Positions 26,527-40,550 of a DNA stretch of 64,000 bases are shown one piece after another. The notes under the pieces are model-generated. The model was not told the DNA's origin. It made no database searches and worked only from the letters and a program-made list of their open reading frames with translations. This DNA is from Muricea muricata (taxonomy: Eukaryota > Cnidaria > Anthozoa > Malacalcyonacea > Plexauridae). Position 1 is the first letter of the stretch; every line of letters begins with the position of its first letter. A program made the translations under genes and the position numbers. The DNA is taken from NCBI GenBank assembly GCA_963855995.1, contig OY979717.1:13023001-13087000 (forward strand). The letters are read 5' to 3'.

Positions 26527-27199
26527 GTTTATACATGTACCTCGTTCGTAAATATGTACGTAACAGCCTACTGCGCGTGCGTGTTACGGTGGAGTGCGCG
26601 GGGGCGGTCCGGCCGAGTTCCCGTGCGGCGGCCCGGCTCGACTGAGAAGGCCGCACGCGACCGTTCATGTCTCTCTCTCTCCGCGCGCCGAGATATATAT
26701 CTTTATATATATTCTTATTGTTAGGATGAGGTTATGTGAGCGCACGCTGGTGGATTTTCTGTACATATCCCATAATGCAATGTAATATCCATCGCTGAGA
26801 TAAAGCGAATCATGTTCACGAACCTAAAAAAGGACAGCCTGAACGATTGAATATAGTGATGTCAATGATATAGGTTTGTCAATGAGAAAAAGTTTTCGTC
26901 TTGGTCACAGCATATTCAATGTTAAAGCCGTCTAGATCTTAGATCTGAATTTTAGAACTCTCTCTAGCCAATCATATGCTAGCATTGTTCTAAAATTGAT
27001 CTAAAATTTGACATTGCTGACTCATCGGAATGTGTTTAAAGTTTCAAGATGGCGTCCAGGCGTGGAGAGGTGCGCGTGCAGCTGTTGCGAAATTAGACAA
27101 ACACTGATTATGACGCAACAAACGTTGCTGCGCGAGCTAGTTTCGGCCTTCGCAAAGCTTGCGCAGCTCACGGGGTTTTCTCAAGAAAGAAAAAGAAGG

Positions 27200-27249
27200 A
27201 AAAATTTGGAACGCTTCACGAATTTGCGTGTCATCCTTGCGCAGGGGCC

Positions 27250-27281
<32 letters not shown>

Positions 27282-27305
27282 TTATATGTGCTGCCGGAGC
27301 AGCAC
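27200..27305 (-). ncRNA. U6: U6 snRNA, copy 35
   Basis: Identical to copy 1. Confidence 0.95.
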
Positions 27306-27978
27306 GTTTATACATGTACCTCGTTCGTAAATATGTACGTAACAGCCTACTGCGCGTGCGTGTTACGGTGGAGTGCGCGGGGGCGGTCCGGCCGAGTTCC
27401 CGTGCGGCGGCCCGGCTCGACTGAGAAGGCCGCACGCGACCGTTCATGTCTCTCTCTCTCCGCGCGCCGAGATATATATCTTTATATATATTCTTATTGT
27501 TAGGATGAGGTTATGTGAGCGCACGCTGGTGGATTTTCTGTACATATCCCATAATGCAATGTAATATCCATCGCTGAGATAAAGCGAATCATGTTCACGA
27601 ACCTAAAAAAGGACAGCCTGAACGATTGAATATAGTGATGTCAATGATATAGGTTTGTCAATGAGAAAAAGTTTTCGTCTTGGTCACAGCATATTCAATG
27701 TTAAAGCCGTCTAGATCTTAGATCTGAATTTTAGAACTCTCTCTAGCCAATCATATGCTAGCATTGTTCTAAAATTGATCTAAAATTTGACATTGCTGAC
27801 TCATCGGAATGTGTTTAAAGTTTCAAGATGGCGTCCAGGCGTGGAGAGGTGCGCGTGCAGCTGTTGCGAAATTAGACAAACACTGATTATGACGCAACAA
27901 ACGTTGCTGCGCGAGCTAGTTTCGGCCTTCGCAAAGCTTGCGCAGCTCACGGGGTTTTCTCAAGAAAGAAAAAGAAGG

Positions 27979-28028
27979 AAAAATTTGGAACGCTTCACGA
28001 ATTTGCGTGTCATCCTTGCGCAGGGGCC

Positions 28029-28060
<32 letters not shown>

Positions 28061-28084
28061 TTATATGTGCTGCCGGAGCAGCAC
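27979..28084 (-). ncRNA. U6: U6 snRNA, copy 36
   Basis: Identical to copy 1. Confidence 0.95.
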
Positions 28085-28757
28085 GTTTATACATGTACCT
28101 CGTTCGTAAATATGTACGTAACAGCCTACTGCGCGTGCGTGTTACGGTGGAGTGCGCGGGGGCGGTCCGGCCGAGTTCCCGTGCGGCGGCCCGGCTCGAC
28201 TGAGAAGGCCGCACGCGACCGTTCATGTCTCTCTCTCTCCGCGCGCCGAGATATATATCTTTATATATATTCTTATTGTTAGGATGAGGTTATGTGAGCG
28301 CACGCTGGTGGATTTTCTGTACATATCCCATAATGCAATGTAATATCCATCGCTGAGATAAAGCGAATCATGTTCACGAACCTAAAAAAGGACAGCCTGA
28401 ACGATTGAATATAGTGATGTCAATGATATAGGTTTGTCAATGAGAAAAAGTTTTCGTCTTGGTCACAGCATATTCAATGTTAAAGCCGTCTAGATCTTAG
28501 ATCTGAATTTTAGAACTCTCTCTAGCCAATCATATGCTAGCATTGTTCTAAAATTGATCTAAAATTTGACATTGCTGACTCATCGGAATGTGTTTAAAGT
28601 TTCAAGATGGCGTCCAGGCGTGGAGAGGTGCGCGTGCAGCTGTTGCGAAATTAGACAAACACTGATTATGACGCAACAAACGTTGCTGCGCGAGCTAGTT
28701 TCGGCCTTCGCAAAGCTTGCGCAGCTCACGGGGTTTTCTCAAGAAAGAAAAAGAAGG

Positions 28758-28807
28758 AAAAATTTGGAACGCTTCACGAATTTGCGTGTCATCCTTGCGC
28801 AGGGGCC

Positions 28808-28839
<32 letters not shown>

Positions 28840-28863
28840 TTATATGTGCTGCCGGAGCAGCAC
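28758..28863 (-). ncRNA. U6: U6 snRNA, copy 37
   Basis: Identical to copy 1. Confidence 0.95.
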
Positions 28864-29536
28864 GTTTATACATGTACCTCGTTCGTAAATATGTACGTAA
28901 CAGCCTACTGCGCGTGCGTGTTACGGTGGAGTGCGCGGGGGCGGTCCGGCCGAGTTCCCGTGCGGCGGCCCGGCTCGACTGAGAAGGCCGCACGCGACCG
29001 TTCATGTCTCTCTCTCTCCGCGCGCCGAGATATATATCTTTATATATATTCTTATTGTTAGGATGAGGTTATGTGAGCGCACGCTGGTGGATTTTCTGTA
29101 CATATCCCATAATGCAATGTAATATCCATCGCTGAGATAAAGCGAATCATGTTCACGAACCTAAAAAAGGACAGCCTGAACGATTGAATATAGTGATGTC
29201 AATGATATAGGTTTGTCAATGAGAAAAAGTTTTCGTCTTGGTCACAGCATATTCAATGTTAAAGCCGTCTAGATCTTAGATCTGAATTTTAGAACTCTCT
29301 CTAGCCAATCATATGCTAGCATTGTTCTAAAATTGATCTAAAATTTGACATTGCTGACTCATCGGAATGTGTTTAAAGTTTCAAGATGGCGTCCAGGCGT
29401 GGAGAGGTGCGCGTGCAGCTGTTGCGAAATTAGACAAACACTGATTATGACGCAACAAACGTTGCTGCGCGAGCTAGTTTCGGCCTTCGCAAAGCTTGCG
29501 CAGCTCACGGGGTTTTCTCAAGAAAGAAAAAGAAGG

Positions 29537-29586
29537 AAAAATTTGGAACGCTTCACGAATTTGCGTGTCATCCTTGCGCAGGGGCC

Positions 29587-29618
<32 letters not shown>

Positions 29619-29642
29619 TTATATGTGCTGCCGGAGCAGCAC
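29537..29642 (-). ncRNA. U6: U6 snRNA, copy 38
   Basis: Identical to copy 1. Confidence 0.95.
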
Positions 29643-30315
29643 GTTTATACATGTACCTCGTTCGTAAATATGTACGTAACAGCCTACTGCGCGTGCGTGT
29701 TACGGTGGAGTGCGCGGGGGCGGTCCGGCCGAGTTCCCGTGCGGCGGCCCGGCTCGACTGAGAAGGCCGCACGCGACCGTTCATGTCTCTCTCTCTCCGC
29801 GCGCCGAGATATATATCTTTATATATATTCTTATTGTTAGGATGAGGTTATGTGAGCGCACGCTGGTGGATTTTCTGTACATATCCCATAATGCAATGTA
29901 ATATCCATCGCTGAGATAAAGCGAATCATGTTCACGAACCTAAAAAAGGACAGCCTGAACGATTGAATATAGTGATGTCAATGATATAGGTTTGTCAATG
30001 AGAAAAAGTTTTCGTCTTGGTCACAGCATATTCAATGTTAAAGCCGTCTAGATCTTAGATCTGAATTTTAGAACTCTCTCTAGCCAATCATATGCTAGCA
30101 TTGTTCTAAAATTGATCTAAAATTTGACATTGCTGACTCATCGGAATGTGTTTAAAGTTTCAAGATGGCGTCCAGGCGTGGAGAGGTGCGCGTGCAGCTG
30201 TTGCGAAATTAGACAAACACTGATTATGACGCAACAAACGTTGCTGCGCGAGCTAGTTTCGGCCTTCGCAAAGCTTGCGCAGCTCACGGGGTTTTCTCAA
30301 GAAAGAAAAAGAAGG

Positions 30316-30365
30316 AAAAATTTGGAACGCTTCACGAATTTGCGTGTCATCCTTGCGCAGGGGCC

Positions 30366-30397
<32 letters not shown>

Positions 30398-30421
30398 TTA
30401 TATGTGCTGCCGGAGCAGCAC
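30316..30421 (-). ncRNA. U6: U6 snRNA, copy 39
   Basis: Identical to copy 1. Confidence 0.95.
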
Positions 30422-31094
30422 GTTTATACATGTACCTCGTTCGTAAATATGTACGTAACAGCCTACTGCGCGTGCGTGTTACGGTGGAGTGCGCGGGGGC
30501 GGTCCGGCCGAGTTCCCGTGCGGCGGCCCGGCTCGACTGAGAAGGCCGCACGCGACCGTTCATGTCTCTCTCTCTCCGCGCGCCGAGATATATATCTTTA
30601 TATATATTCTTATTGTTAGGATGAGGTTATGTGAGCGCACGCTGGTGGATTTTCTGTACATATCCCATAATGCAATGTAATATCCATCGCTGAGATAAAG
30701 CGAATCATGTTCACGAACCTAAAAAAGGACAGCCTGAACGATTGAATATAGTGATGTCAATGATATAGGTTTGTCAATGAGAAAAAGTTTTCGTCTTGGT
30801 CACAGCATATTCAATGTTAAAGCCGTCTAGATCTTAGATCTGAATTTTAGAACTCTCTCTAGCCAATCATATGCTAGCATTGTTCTAAAATTGATCTAAA
30901 ATTTGACATTGCTGACTCATCGGAATGTGTTTAAAGTTTCAAGATGGCGTCCAGGCGTGGAGAGGTGCGCGTGCAGCTGTTGCGAAATTAGACAAACACT
31001 GATTATGACGCAACAAACGTTGCTGCGCGAGCTAGTTTCGGCCTTCGCAAAGCTTGCGCAGCTCACGGGGTTTTCTCAAGAAAGAAAAAGAAGG

Positions 31095-31144
31095 AAAAAT
31101 TTGGAACGCTTCACGAATTTGCGTGTCATCCTTGCGCAGGGGCC

Positions 31145-31176
<32 letters not shown>

Positions 31177-31200
31177 TTATATGTGCTGCCGGAGCAGCAC
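31095..31200 (-). ncRNA. U6: U6 snRNA, copy 40
   Basis: Identical to copy 1. Confidence 0.95.
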
Positions 31201-31873
31201 GTTTATACATGTACCTCGTTCGTAAATATGTACGTAACAGCCTACTGCGCGTGCGTGTTACGGTGGAGTGCGCGGGGGCGGTCCGGCCGAGTTCCCGTGC
31301 GGCGGCCCGGCTCGACTGAGAAGGCCGCACGCGACCGTTCATGTCTCTCTCTCTCCGCGCGCCGAGATATATATCTTTATATATATTCTTATTGTTAGGA
31401 TGAGGTTATGTGAGCGCACGCTGGTGGATTTTCTGTACATATCCCATAATGCAATGTAATATCCATCGCTGAGATAAAGCGAATCATGTTCACGAACCTA
31501 AAAAAGGACAGCCTGAACGATTGAATATAGTGATGTCAATGATATAGGTTTGTCAATGAGAAAAAGTTTTCGTCTTGGTCACAGCATATTCAATGTTAAA
31601 GCCGTCTAGATCTTAGATCTGAATTTTAGAACTCTCTCTAGCCAATCATATGCTAGCATTGTTCTAAAATTGATCTAAAATTTGACATTGCTGACTCATC
31701 GGAATGTGTTTAAAGTTTCAAGATGGCGTCCAGGCGTGGAGAGGTGCGCGTGCAGCTGTTGCGAAATTAGACAAACACTGATTATGACGCAACAAACGTT
31801 GCTGCGCGAGCTAGTTTCGGCCTTCGCAAAGCTTGCGCAGCTCACGGGGTTTTCTCAAGAAAGAAAAAGAAGG

Positions 31874-31923
31874 AAAAATTTGGAACGCTTCACGAATTTG
31901 CGTGTCATCCTTGCGCAGGGGCC

Positions 31924-31955
<32 letters not shown>

Positions 31956-31979
31956 TTATATGTGCTGCCGGAGCAGCAC
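31874..31979 (-). ncRNA. U6: U6 snRNA, copy 41
   Basis: Identical to copy 1. Confidence 0.95.
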
Positions 31980-32652
31980 GTTTATACATGTACCTCGTTC
32001 GTAAATATGTACGTAACAGCCTACTGCGCGTGCGTGTTACGGTGGAGTGCGCGGGGGCGGTCCGGCCGAGTTCCCGTGCGGCGGCCCGGCTCGACTGAGA
32101 AGGCCGCACGCGACCGTTCATGTCTCTCTCTCTCCGCGCGCCGAGATATATATCTTTATATATATTCTTATTGTTAGGATGAGGTTATGTGAGCGCACGC
32201 TGGTGGATTTTCTGTACATATCCCATAATGCAATGTAATATCCATCGCTGAGATAAAGCGAATCATGTTCACGAACCTAAAAAAGGACAGCCTGAACGAT
32301 TGAATATAGTGATGTCAATGATATAGGTTTGTCAATGAGAAAAAGTTTTCGTCTTGGTCACAGCATATTCAATGTTAAAGCCGTCTAGATCTTAGATCTG
32401 AATTTTAGAACTCTCTCTAGCCAATCATATGCTAGCATTGTTCTAAAATTGATCTAAAATTTGACATTGCTGACTCATCGGAATGTGTTTAAAGTTTCAA
32501 GATGGCGTCCAGGCGTGGAGAGGTGCGCGTGCAGCTGTTGCGAAATTAGACAAACACTGATTATGACGCAACAAACGTTGCTGCGCGAGCTAGTTTCGGC
32601 CTTCGCAAAGCTTGCGCAGCTCACGGGGTTTTCTCAAGAAAGAAAAAGAAGG

Positions 32653-32702
32653 AAAAATTTGGAACGCTTCACGAATTTGCGTGTCATCCTTGCGCAGGGG
32701 CC

Positions 32703-32734
<32 letters not shown>

Positions 32735-32758
32735 TTATATGTGCTGCCGGAGCAGCAC
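32653..32758 (-). ncRNA. U6: U6 snRNA, copy 42
   Basis: Identical to copy 1. Confidence 0.95.
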
Positions 32759-33431
32759 GTTTATACATGTACCTCGTTCGTAAATATGTACGTAACAGCC
32801 TACTGCGCGTGCGTGTTACGGTGGAGTGCGCGGGGGCGGTCCGGCCGAGTTCCCGTGCGGCGGCCCGGCTCGACTGAGAAGGCCGCACGCGACCGTTCAT
32901 GTCTCTCTCTCTCCGCGCGCCGAGATATATATCTTTATATATATTCTTATTGTTAGGATGAGGTTATGTGAGCGCACGCTGGTGGATTTTCTGTACATAT
33001 CCCATAATGCAATGTAATATCCATCGCTGAGATAAAGCGAATCATGTTCACGAACCTAAAAAAGGACAGCCTGAACGATTGAATATAGTGATGTCAATGA
33101 TATAGGTTTGTCAATGAGAAAAAGTTTTCGTCTTGGTCACAGCATATTCAATGTTAAAGCCGTCTAGATCTTAGATCTGAATTTTAGAACTCTCTCTAGC
33201 CAATCATATGCTAGCATTGTTCTAAAATTGATCTAAAATTTGACATTGCTGACTCATCGGAATGTGTTTAAAGTTTCAAGATGGCGTCCAGGCGTGGAGA
33301 GGTGCGCGTGCAGCTGTTGCGAAATTAGACAAACACTGATTATGACGCAACAAACGTTGCTGCGCGAGCTAGTTTCGGCCTTCGCAAAGCTTGCGCAGCT
33401 CACGGGGTTTTCTCAAGAAAGAAAAAGAAGG

Positions 33432-33481
33432 AAAAATTTGGAACGCTTCACGAATTTGCGTGTCATCCTTGCGCAGGGGCC

Positions 33482-33513
<32 letters not shown>

Positions 33514-33537
33514 TTATATGTGCTGCCGGAGCAGCAC
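33432..33537 (-). ncRNA. U6: U6 snRNA, copy 43
   Basis: Identical to copy 1. Confidence 0.95.
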
Positions 33538-34210
33538 GTTTATACATGTACCTCGTTCGTAAATATGTACGTAACAGCCTACTGCGCGTGCGTGTTACGG
33601 TGGAGTGCGCGGGGGCGGTCCGGCCGAGTTCCCGTGCGGCGGCCCGGCTCGACTGAGAAGGCCGCACGCGACCGTTCATGTCTCTCTCTCTCCGCGCGCC
33701 GAGATATATATCTTTATATATATTCTTATTGTTAGGATGAGGTTATGTGAGCGCACGCTGGTGGATTTTCTGTACATATCCCATAATGCAATGTAATATC
33801 CATCGCTGAGATAAAGCGAATCATGTTCACGAACCTAAAAAAGGACAGCCTGAACGATTGAATATAGTGATGTCAATGATATAGGTTTGTCAATGAGAAA
33901 AAGTTTTCGTCTTGGTCACAGCATATTCAATGTTAAAGCCGTCTAGATCTTAGATCTGAATTTTAGAACTCTCTCTAGCCAATCATATGCTAGCATTGTT
34001 CTAAAATTGATCTAAAATTTGACATTGCTGACTCATCGGAATGTGTTTAAAGTTTCAAGATGGCGTCCAGGCGTGGAGAGGTGCGCGTGCAGCTGTTGCG
34101 AAATTAGACAAACACTGATTATGACGCAACAAACGTTGCTGCGCGAGCTAGTTTCGGCCTTCGCAAAGCTTGCGCAGCTCACGGGGTTTTCTCAAGAAAG
34201 AAAAAGAAGG

Positions 34211-34260
34211 AAAAATTTGGAACGCTTCACGAATTTGCGTGTCATCCTTGCGCAGGGGCC

Positions 34261-34292
<32 letters not shown>

Positions 34293-34316
34293 TTATATGT
34301 GCTGCCGGAGCAGCAC
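34211..34316 (-). ncRNA. U6: U6 snRNA, copy 44
   Basis: RNA identical to copy 1; the upstream CT run near 34463 has one extra CT, the same change as at copy 28. Confidence 0.95.
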
Positions 34317-34991
34317 GTTTATACATGTACCTCGTTCGTAAATATGTACGTAACAGCCTACTGCGCGTGCGTGTTACGGTGGAGTGCGCGGGGGCGGTCC
34401 GGCCGAGTTCCCGTGCGGCGGCCCGGCTCGACTGAGAAGGCCGCACGCGACCGTTCATGTCTCTCTCTCTCTCCGCGCGCCGAGATATATATCTTTATAT
34501 ATATTCTTATTGTTAGGATGAGGTTATGTGAGCGCACGCTGGTGGATTTTCTGTACATATCCCATAATGCAATGTAATATCCATCGCTGAGATAAAGCGA
34601 ATCATGTTCACGAACCTAAAAAAGGACAGCCTGAACGATTGAATATAGTGATGTCAATGATATAGGTTTGTCAATGAGAAAAAGTTTTCGTCTTGGTCAC
34701 AGCATATTCAATGTTAAAGCCGTCTAGATCTTAGATCTGAATTTTAGAACTCTCTCTAGCCAATCATATGCTAGCATTGTTCTAAAATTGATCTAAAATT
34801 TGACATTGCTGACTCATCGGAATGTGTTTAAAGTTTCAAGATGGCGTCCAGGCGTGGAGAGGTGCGCGTGCAGCTGTTGCGAAATTAGACAAACACTGAT
34901 TATGACGCAACAAACGTTGCTGCGCGAGCTAGTTTCGGCCTTCGCAAAGCTTGCGCAGCTCACGGGGTTTTCTCAAGAAAGAAAAAGAAGG

Positions 34992-35041
34992 AAAAATTTG
35001 GAACGCTTCACGAATTTGCGTGTCATCCTTGCGCAGGGGCC

Positions 35042-35073
<32 letters not shown>

Positions 35074-35097
35074 TTATATGTGCTGCCGGAGCAGCAC
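34992..35097 (-). ncRNA. U6: U6 snRNA, copy 45
   Basis: Identical to copy 1. Confidence 0.95.
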
Positions 35098-35770
35098 GTT
35101 TATACATGTACCTCGTTCGTAAATATGTACGTAACAGCCTACTGCGCGTGCGTGTTACGGTGGAGTGCGCGGGGGCGGTCCGGCCGAGTTCCCGTGCGGC
35201 GGCCCGGCTCGACTGAGAAGGCCGCACGCGACCGTTCATGTCTCTCTCTCTCCGCGCGCCGAGATATATATCTTTATATATATTCTTATTGTTAGGATGA
35301 GGTTATGTGAGCGCACGCTGGTGGATTTTCTGTACATATCCCATAATGCAATGTAATATCCATCGCTGAGATAAAGCGAATCATGTTCACGAACCTAAAA
35401 AAGGACAGCCTGAACGATTGAATATAGTGATGTCAATGATATAGGTTTGTCAATGAGAAAAAGTTTTCGTCTTGGTCACAGCATATTCAATGTTAAAGCC
35501 GTCTAGATCTTAGATCTGAATTTTAGAACTCTCTCTAGCCAATCATATGCTAGCATTGTTCTAAAATTGATCTAAAATTTGACATTGCTGACTCATCGGA
35601 ATGTGTTTAAAGTTTCAAGATGGCGTCCAGGCGTGGAGAGGTGCGCGTGCAGCTGTTGCGAAATTAGACAAACACTGATTATGACGCAACAAACGTTGCT
35701 GCGCGAGCTAGTTTCGGCCTTCGCAAAGCTTGCGCAGCTCACGGGGTTTTCTCAAGAAAGAAAAAGAAGG

Positions 35771-35820
35771 AAAAATTTGGAACGCTTCACGAATTTGCGT
35801 GTCATCCTTGCGCAGGGGCC

Positions 35821-35852
<32 letters not shown>

Positions 35853-35876
35853 TTATATGTGCTGCCGGAGCAGCAC
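35771..35876 (-). ncRNA. U6: U6 snRNA, copy 46
   Basis: Identical to copy 1. Confidence 0.95.
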
Positions 35877-36549
35877 GTTTATACATGTACCTCGTTCGTA
35901 AATATGTACGTAACAGCCTACTGCGCGTGCGTGTTACGGTGGAGTGCGCGGGGGCGGTCCGGCCGAGTTCCCGTGCGGCGGCCCGGCTCGACTGAGAAGG
36001 CCGCACGCGACCGTTCATGTCTCTCTCTCTCCGCGCGCCGAGATATATATCTTTATATATATTCTTATTGTTAGGATGAGGTTATGTGAGCGCACGCTGG
36101 TGGATTTTCTGTACATATCCCATAATGCAATGTAATATCCATCGCTGAGATAAAGCGAATCATGTTCACGAACCTAAAAAAGGACAGCCTGAACGATTGA
36201 ATATAGTGATGTCAATGATATAGGTTTGTCAATGAGAAAAAGTTTTCGTCTTGGTCACAGCATATTCAATGTTAAAGCCGTCTAGATCTTAGATCTGAAT
36301 TTTAGAACTCTCTCTAGCCAATCATATGCTAGCATTGTTCTAAAATTGATCTAAAATTTGACATTGCTGACTCATCGGAATGTGTTTAAAGTTTCAAGAT
36401 GGCGTCCAGGCGTGGAGAGGTGCGCGTGCAGCTGTTGCGAAATTAGACAAACACTGATTATGACGCAACAAACGTTGCTGCGCGAGCTAGTTTCGGCCTT
36501 CGCAAAGCTTGCGCAGCTCACGGGGTTTTCTCAAGAAAGAAAAAGAAGG

Positions 36550-36599
36550 AAAAATTTGGAACGCTTCACGAATTTGCGTGTCATCCTTGCGCAGGGGCC

Positions 36600-36631
<32 letters not shown>

Positions 36632-36655
36632 TTATATGTGCTGCCGGAGCAGCAC
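36550..36655 (-). ncRNA. U6: U6 snRNA, copy 47
   Basis: Identical to copy 1. Confidence 0.95.
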
Positions 36656-37328
36656 GTTTATACATGTACCTCGTTCGTAAATATGTACGTAACAGCCTAC
36701 TGCGCGTGCGTGTTACGGTGGAGTGCGCGGGGGCGGTCCGGCCGAGTTCCCGTGCGGCGGCCCGGCTCGACTGAGAAGGCCGCACGCGACCGTTCATGTC
36801 TCTCTCTCTCCGCGCGCCGAGATATATATCTTTATATATATTCTTATTGTTAGGATGAGGTTATGTGAGCGCACGCTGGTGGATTTTCTGTACATATCCC
36901 ATAATGCAATGTAATATCCATCGCTGAGATAAAGCGAATCATGTTCACGAACCTAAAAAAGGACAGCCTGAACGATTGAATATAGTGATGTCAATGATAT
37001 AGGTTTGTCAATGAGAAAAAGTTTTCGTCTTGGTCACAGCATATTCAATGTTAAAGCCGTCTAGATCTTAGATCTGAATTTTAGAACTCTCTCTAGCCAA
37101 TCATATGCTAGCATTGTTCTAAAATTGATCTAAAATTTGACATTGCTGACTCATCGGAATGTGTTTAAAGTTTCAAGATGGCGTCCAGGCGTGGAGAGGT
37201 GCGCGTGCAGCTGTTGCGAAATTAGACAAACACTGATTATGACGCAACAAACGTTGCTGCGCGAGCTAGTTTCGGCCTTCGCAAAGCTTGCGCAGCTCAC
37301 GGGGTTTTCTCAAGAAAGAAAAAGAAGG

Positions 37329-37378
37329 AAAAATTTGGAACGCTTCACGAATTTGCGTGTCATCCTTGCGCAGGGGCC

Positions 37379-37410
<32 letters not shown>

Positions 37411-37434
37411 TTATATGTGCTGCCGGAGCAGCAC
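37329..37434 (-). ncRNA. U6: U6 snRNA, copy 48
   Basis: Identical to copy 1. Confidence 0.95.
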
Positions 37435-38107
37435 GTTTATACATGTACCTCGTTCGTAAATATGTACGTAACAGCCTACTGCGCGTGCGTGTTACGGTGG
37501 AGTGCGCGGGGGCGGTCCGGCCGAGTTCCCGTGCGGCGGCCCGGCTCGACTGAGAAGGCCGCACGCGACCGTTCATGTCTCTCTCTCTCCGCGCGCCGAG
37601 ATATATATCTTTATATATATTCTTATTGTTAGGATGAGGTTATGTGAGCGCACGCTGGTGGATTTTCTGTACATATCCCATAATGCAATGTAATATCCAT
37701 CGCTGAGATAAAGCGAATCATGTTCACGAACCTAAAAAAGGACAGCCTGAACGATTGAATATAGTGATGTCAATGATATAGGTTTGTCAATGAGAAAAAG
37801 TTTTCGTCTTGGTCACAGCATATTCAATGTTAAAGCCGTCTAGATCTTAGATCTGAATTTTAGAACTCTCTCTAGCCAATCATATGCTAGCATTGTTCTA
37901 AAATTGATCTAAAATTTGACATTGCTGACTCATCGGAATGTGTTTAAAGTTTCAAGATGGCGTCCAGGCGTGGAGAGGTGCGCGTGCAGCTGTTGCGAAA
38001 TTAGACAAACACTGATTATGACGCAACAAACGTTGCTGCGCGAGCTAGTTTCGGCCTTCGCAAAGCTTGCGCAGCTCACGGGGTTTTCTCAAGAAAGAAA
38101 AAGAAGG

Positions 38108-38157
38108 AAAAATTTGGAACGCTTCACGAATTTGCGTGTCATCCTTGCGCAGGGGCC

Positions 38158-38189
<32 letters not shown>

Positions 38190-38213
38190 TTATATGTGCT
38201 GCCGGAGCAGCAC
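38108..38213 (-). ncRNA. U6: U6 snRNA, copy 49
   Basis: Identical to copy 1. Confidence 0.95.
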
Positions 38214-38886
38214 GTTTATACATGTACCTCGTTCGTAAATATGTACGTAACAGCCTACTGCGCGTGCGTGTTACGGTGGAGTGCGCGGGGGCGGTCCGGC
38301 CGAGTTCCCGTGCGGCGGCCCGGCTCGACTGAGAAGGCCGCACGCGACCGTTCATGTCTCTCTCTCTCCGCGCGCCGAGATATATATCTTTATATATATT
38401 CTTATTGTTAGGATGAGGTTATGTGAGCGCACGCTGGTGGATTTTCTGTACATATCCCATAATGCAATGTAATATCCATCGCTGAGATAAAGCGAATCAT
38501 GTTCACGAACCTAAAAAAGGACAGCCTGAACGATTGAATATAGTGATGTCAATGATATAGGTTTGTCAATGAGAAAAAGTTTTCGTCTTGGTCACAGCAT
38601 ATTCAATGTTAAAGCCGTCTAGATCTTAGATCTGAATTTTAGAACTCTCTCTAGCCAATCATATGCTAGCATTGTTCTAAAATTGATCTAAAATTTGACA
38701 TTGCTGACTCATCGGAATGTGTTTAAAGTTTCAAGATGGCGTCCAGGCGTGGAGAGGTGCGCGTGCAGCTGTTGCGAAATTAGACAAACACTGATTATGA
38801 CGCAACAAACGTTGCTGCGCGAGCTAGTTTCGGCCTTCGCAAAGCTTGCGCAGCTCACGGGGTTTTCTCAAGAAAGAAAAAGAAGG

Positions 38887-38936
38887 AAAAATTTGGAACG
38901 CTTCACGAATTTGCGTGTCATCCTTGCGCAGGGGCC

Positions 38937-38968
<32 letters not shown>

Positions 38969-38992
38969 TTATATGTGCTGCCGGAGCAGCAC
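38887..38992 (-). ncRNA. U6: U6 snRNA, copy 50
   Basis: Identical to copy 1. Confidence 0.95.
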
Positions 38993-39665
38993 GTTTATAC
39001 ATGTACCTCGTTCGTAAATATGTACGTAACAGCCTACTGCGCGTGCGTGTTACGGTGGAGTGCGCGGGGGCGGTCCGGCCGAGTTCCCGTGCGGCGGCCC
39101 GGCTCGACTGAGAAGGCCGCACGCGACCGTTCATGTCTCTCTCTCTCCGCGCGCCGAGATATATATCTTTATATATATTCTTATTGTTAGGATGAGGTTA
39201 TGTGAGCGCACGCTGGTGGATTTTCTGTACATATCCCATAATGCAATGTAATATCCATCGCTGAGATAAAGCGAATCATGTTCACGAACCTAAAAAAGGA
39301 CAGCCTGAACGATTGAATATAGTGATGTCAATGATATAGGTTTGTCAATGAGAAAAAGTTTTCGTCTTGGTCACAGCATATTCAATGTTAAAGCCGTCTA
39401 GATCTTAGATCTGAATTTTAGAACTCTCTCTAGCCAATCATATGCTAGCATTGTTCTAAAATTGATCTAAAATTTGACATTGCTGACTCATCGGAATGTG
39501 TTTAAAGTTTCAAGATGGCGTCCAGGCGTGGAGAGGTGCGCGTGCAGCTGTTGCGAAATTAGACAAACACTGATTATGACGCAACAAACGTTGCTGCGCG
39601 AGCTAGTTTCGGCCTTCGCAAAGCTTGCGCAGCTCACGGGGTTTTCTCAAGAAAGAAAAAGAAGG

Positions 39666-39715
39666 AAAAATTTGGAACGCTTCACGAATTTGCGTGTCAT
39701 CCTTGCGCAGGGGCC

Positions 39716-39747
<32 letters not shown>

Positions 39748-39771
39748 TTATATGTGCTGCCGGAGCAGCAC
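39666..39771 (-). ncRNA. U6: U6 snRNA, copy 51
   Basis: Identical to copy 1. Confidence 0.95.
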
Positions 39772-40444
39772 GTTTATACATGTACCTCGTTCGTAAATAT
39801 GTACGTAACAGCCTACTGCGCGTGCGTGTTACGGTGGAGTGCGCGGGGGCGGTCCGGCCGAGTTCCCGTGCGGCGGCCCGGCTCGACTGAGAAGGCCGCA
39901 CGCGACCGTTCATGTCTCTCTCTCTCCGCGCGCCGAGATATATATCTTTATATATATTCTTATTGTTAGGATGAGGTTATGTGAGCGCACGCTGGTGGAT
40001 TTTCTGTACATATCCCATAATGCAATGTAATATCCATCGCTGAGATAAAGCGAATCATGTTCACGAACCTAAAAAAGGACAGCCTGAACGATTGAATATA
40101 GTGATGTCAATGATATAGGTTTGTCAATGAGAAAAAGTTTTCGTCTTGGTCACAGCATATTCAATGTTAAAGCCGTCTAGATCTTAGATCTGAATTTTAG
40201 AACTCTCTCTAGCCAATCATATGCTAGCATTGTTCTAAAATTGATCTAAAATTTGACATTGCTGACTCATCGGAATGTGTTTAAAGTTTCAAGATGGCGT
40301 CCAGGCGTGGAGAGGTGCGCGTGCAGCTGTTGCGAAATTAGACAAACACTGATTATGACGCAACAAACGTTGCTGCGCGAGCTAGTTTCGGCCTTCGCAA
40401 AGCTTGCGCAGCTCACGGGGTTTTCTCAAGAAAGAAAAAGAAGG

Positions 40445-40494
40445 AAAAATTTGGAACGCTTCACGAATTTGCGTGTCATCCTTGCGCAGGGGCC

Positions 40495-40526
<32 letters not shown>

Positions 40527-40550
40527 TTATATGTGCTGCCGGAGCAGCAC
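40445..40550 (-). ncRNA. U6: U6 snRNA, copy 52
   Basis: Identical to copy 1. Confidence 0.95.
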
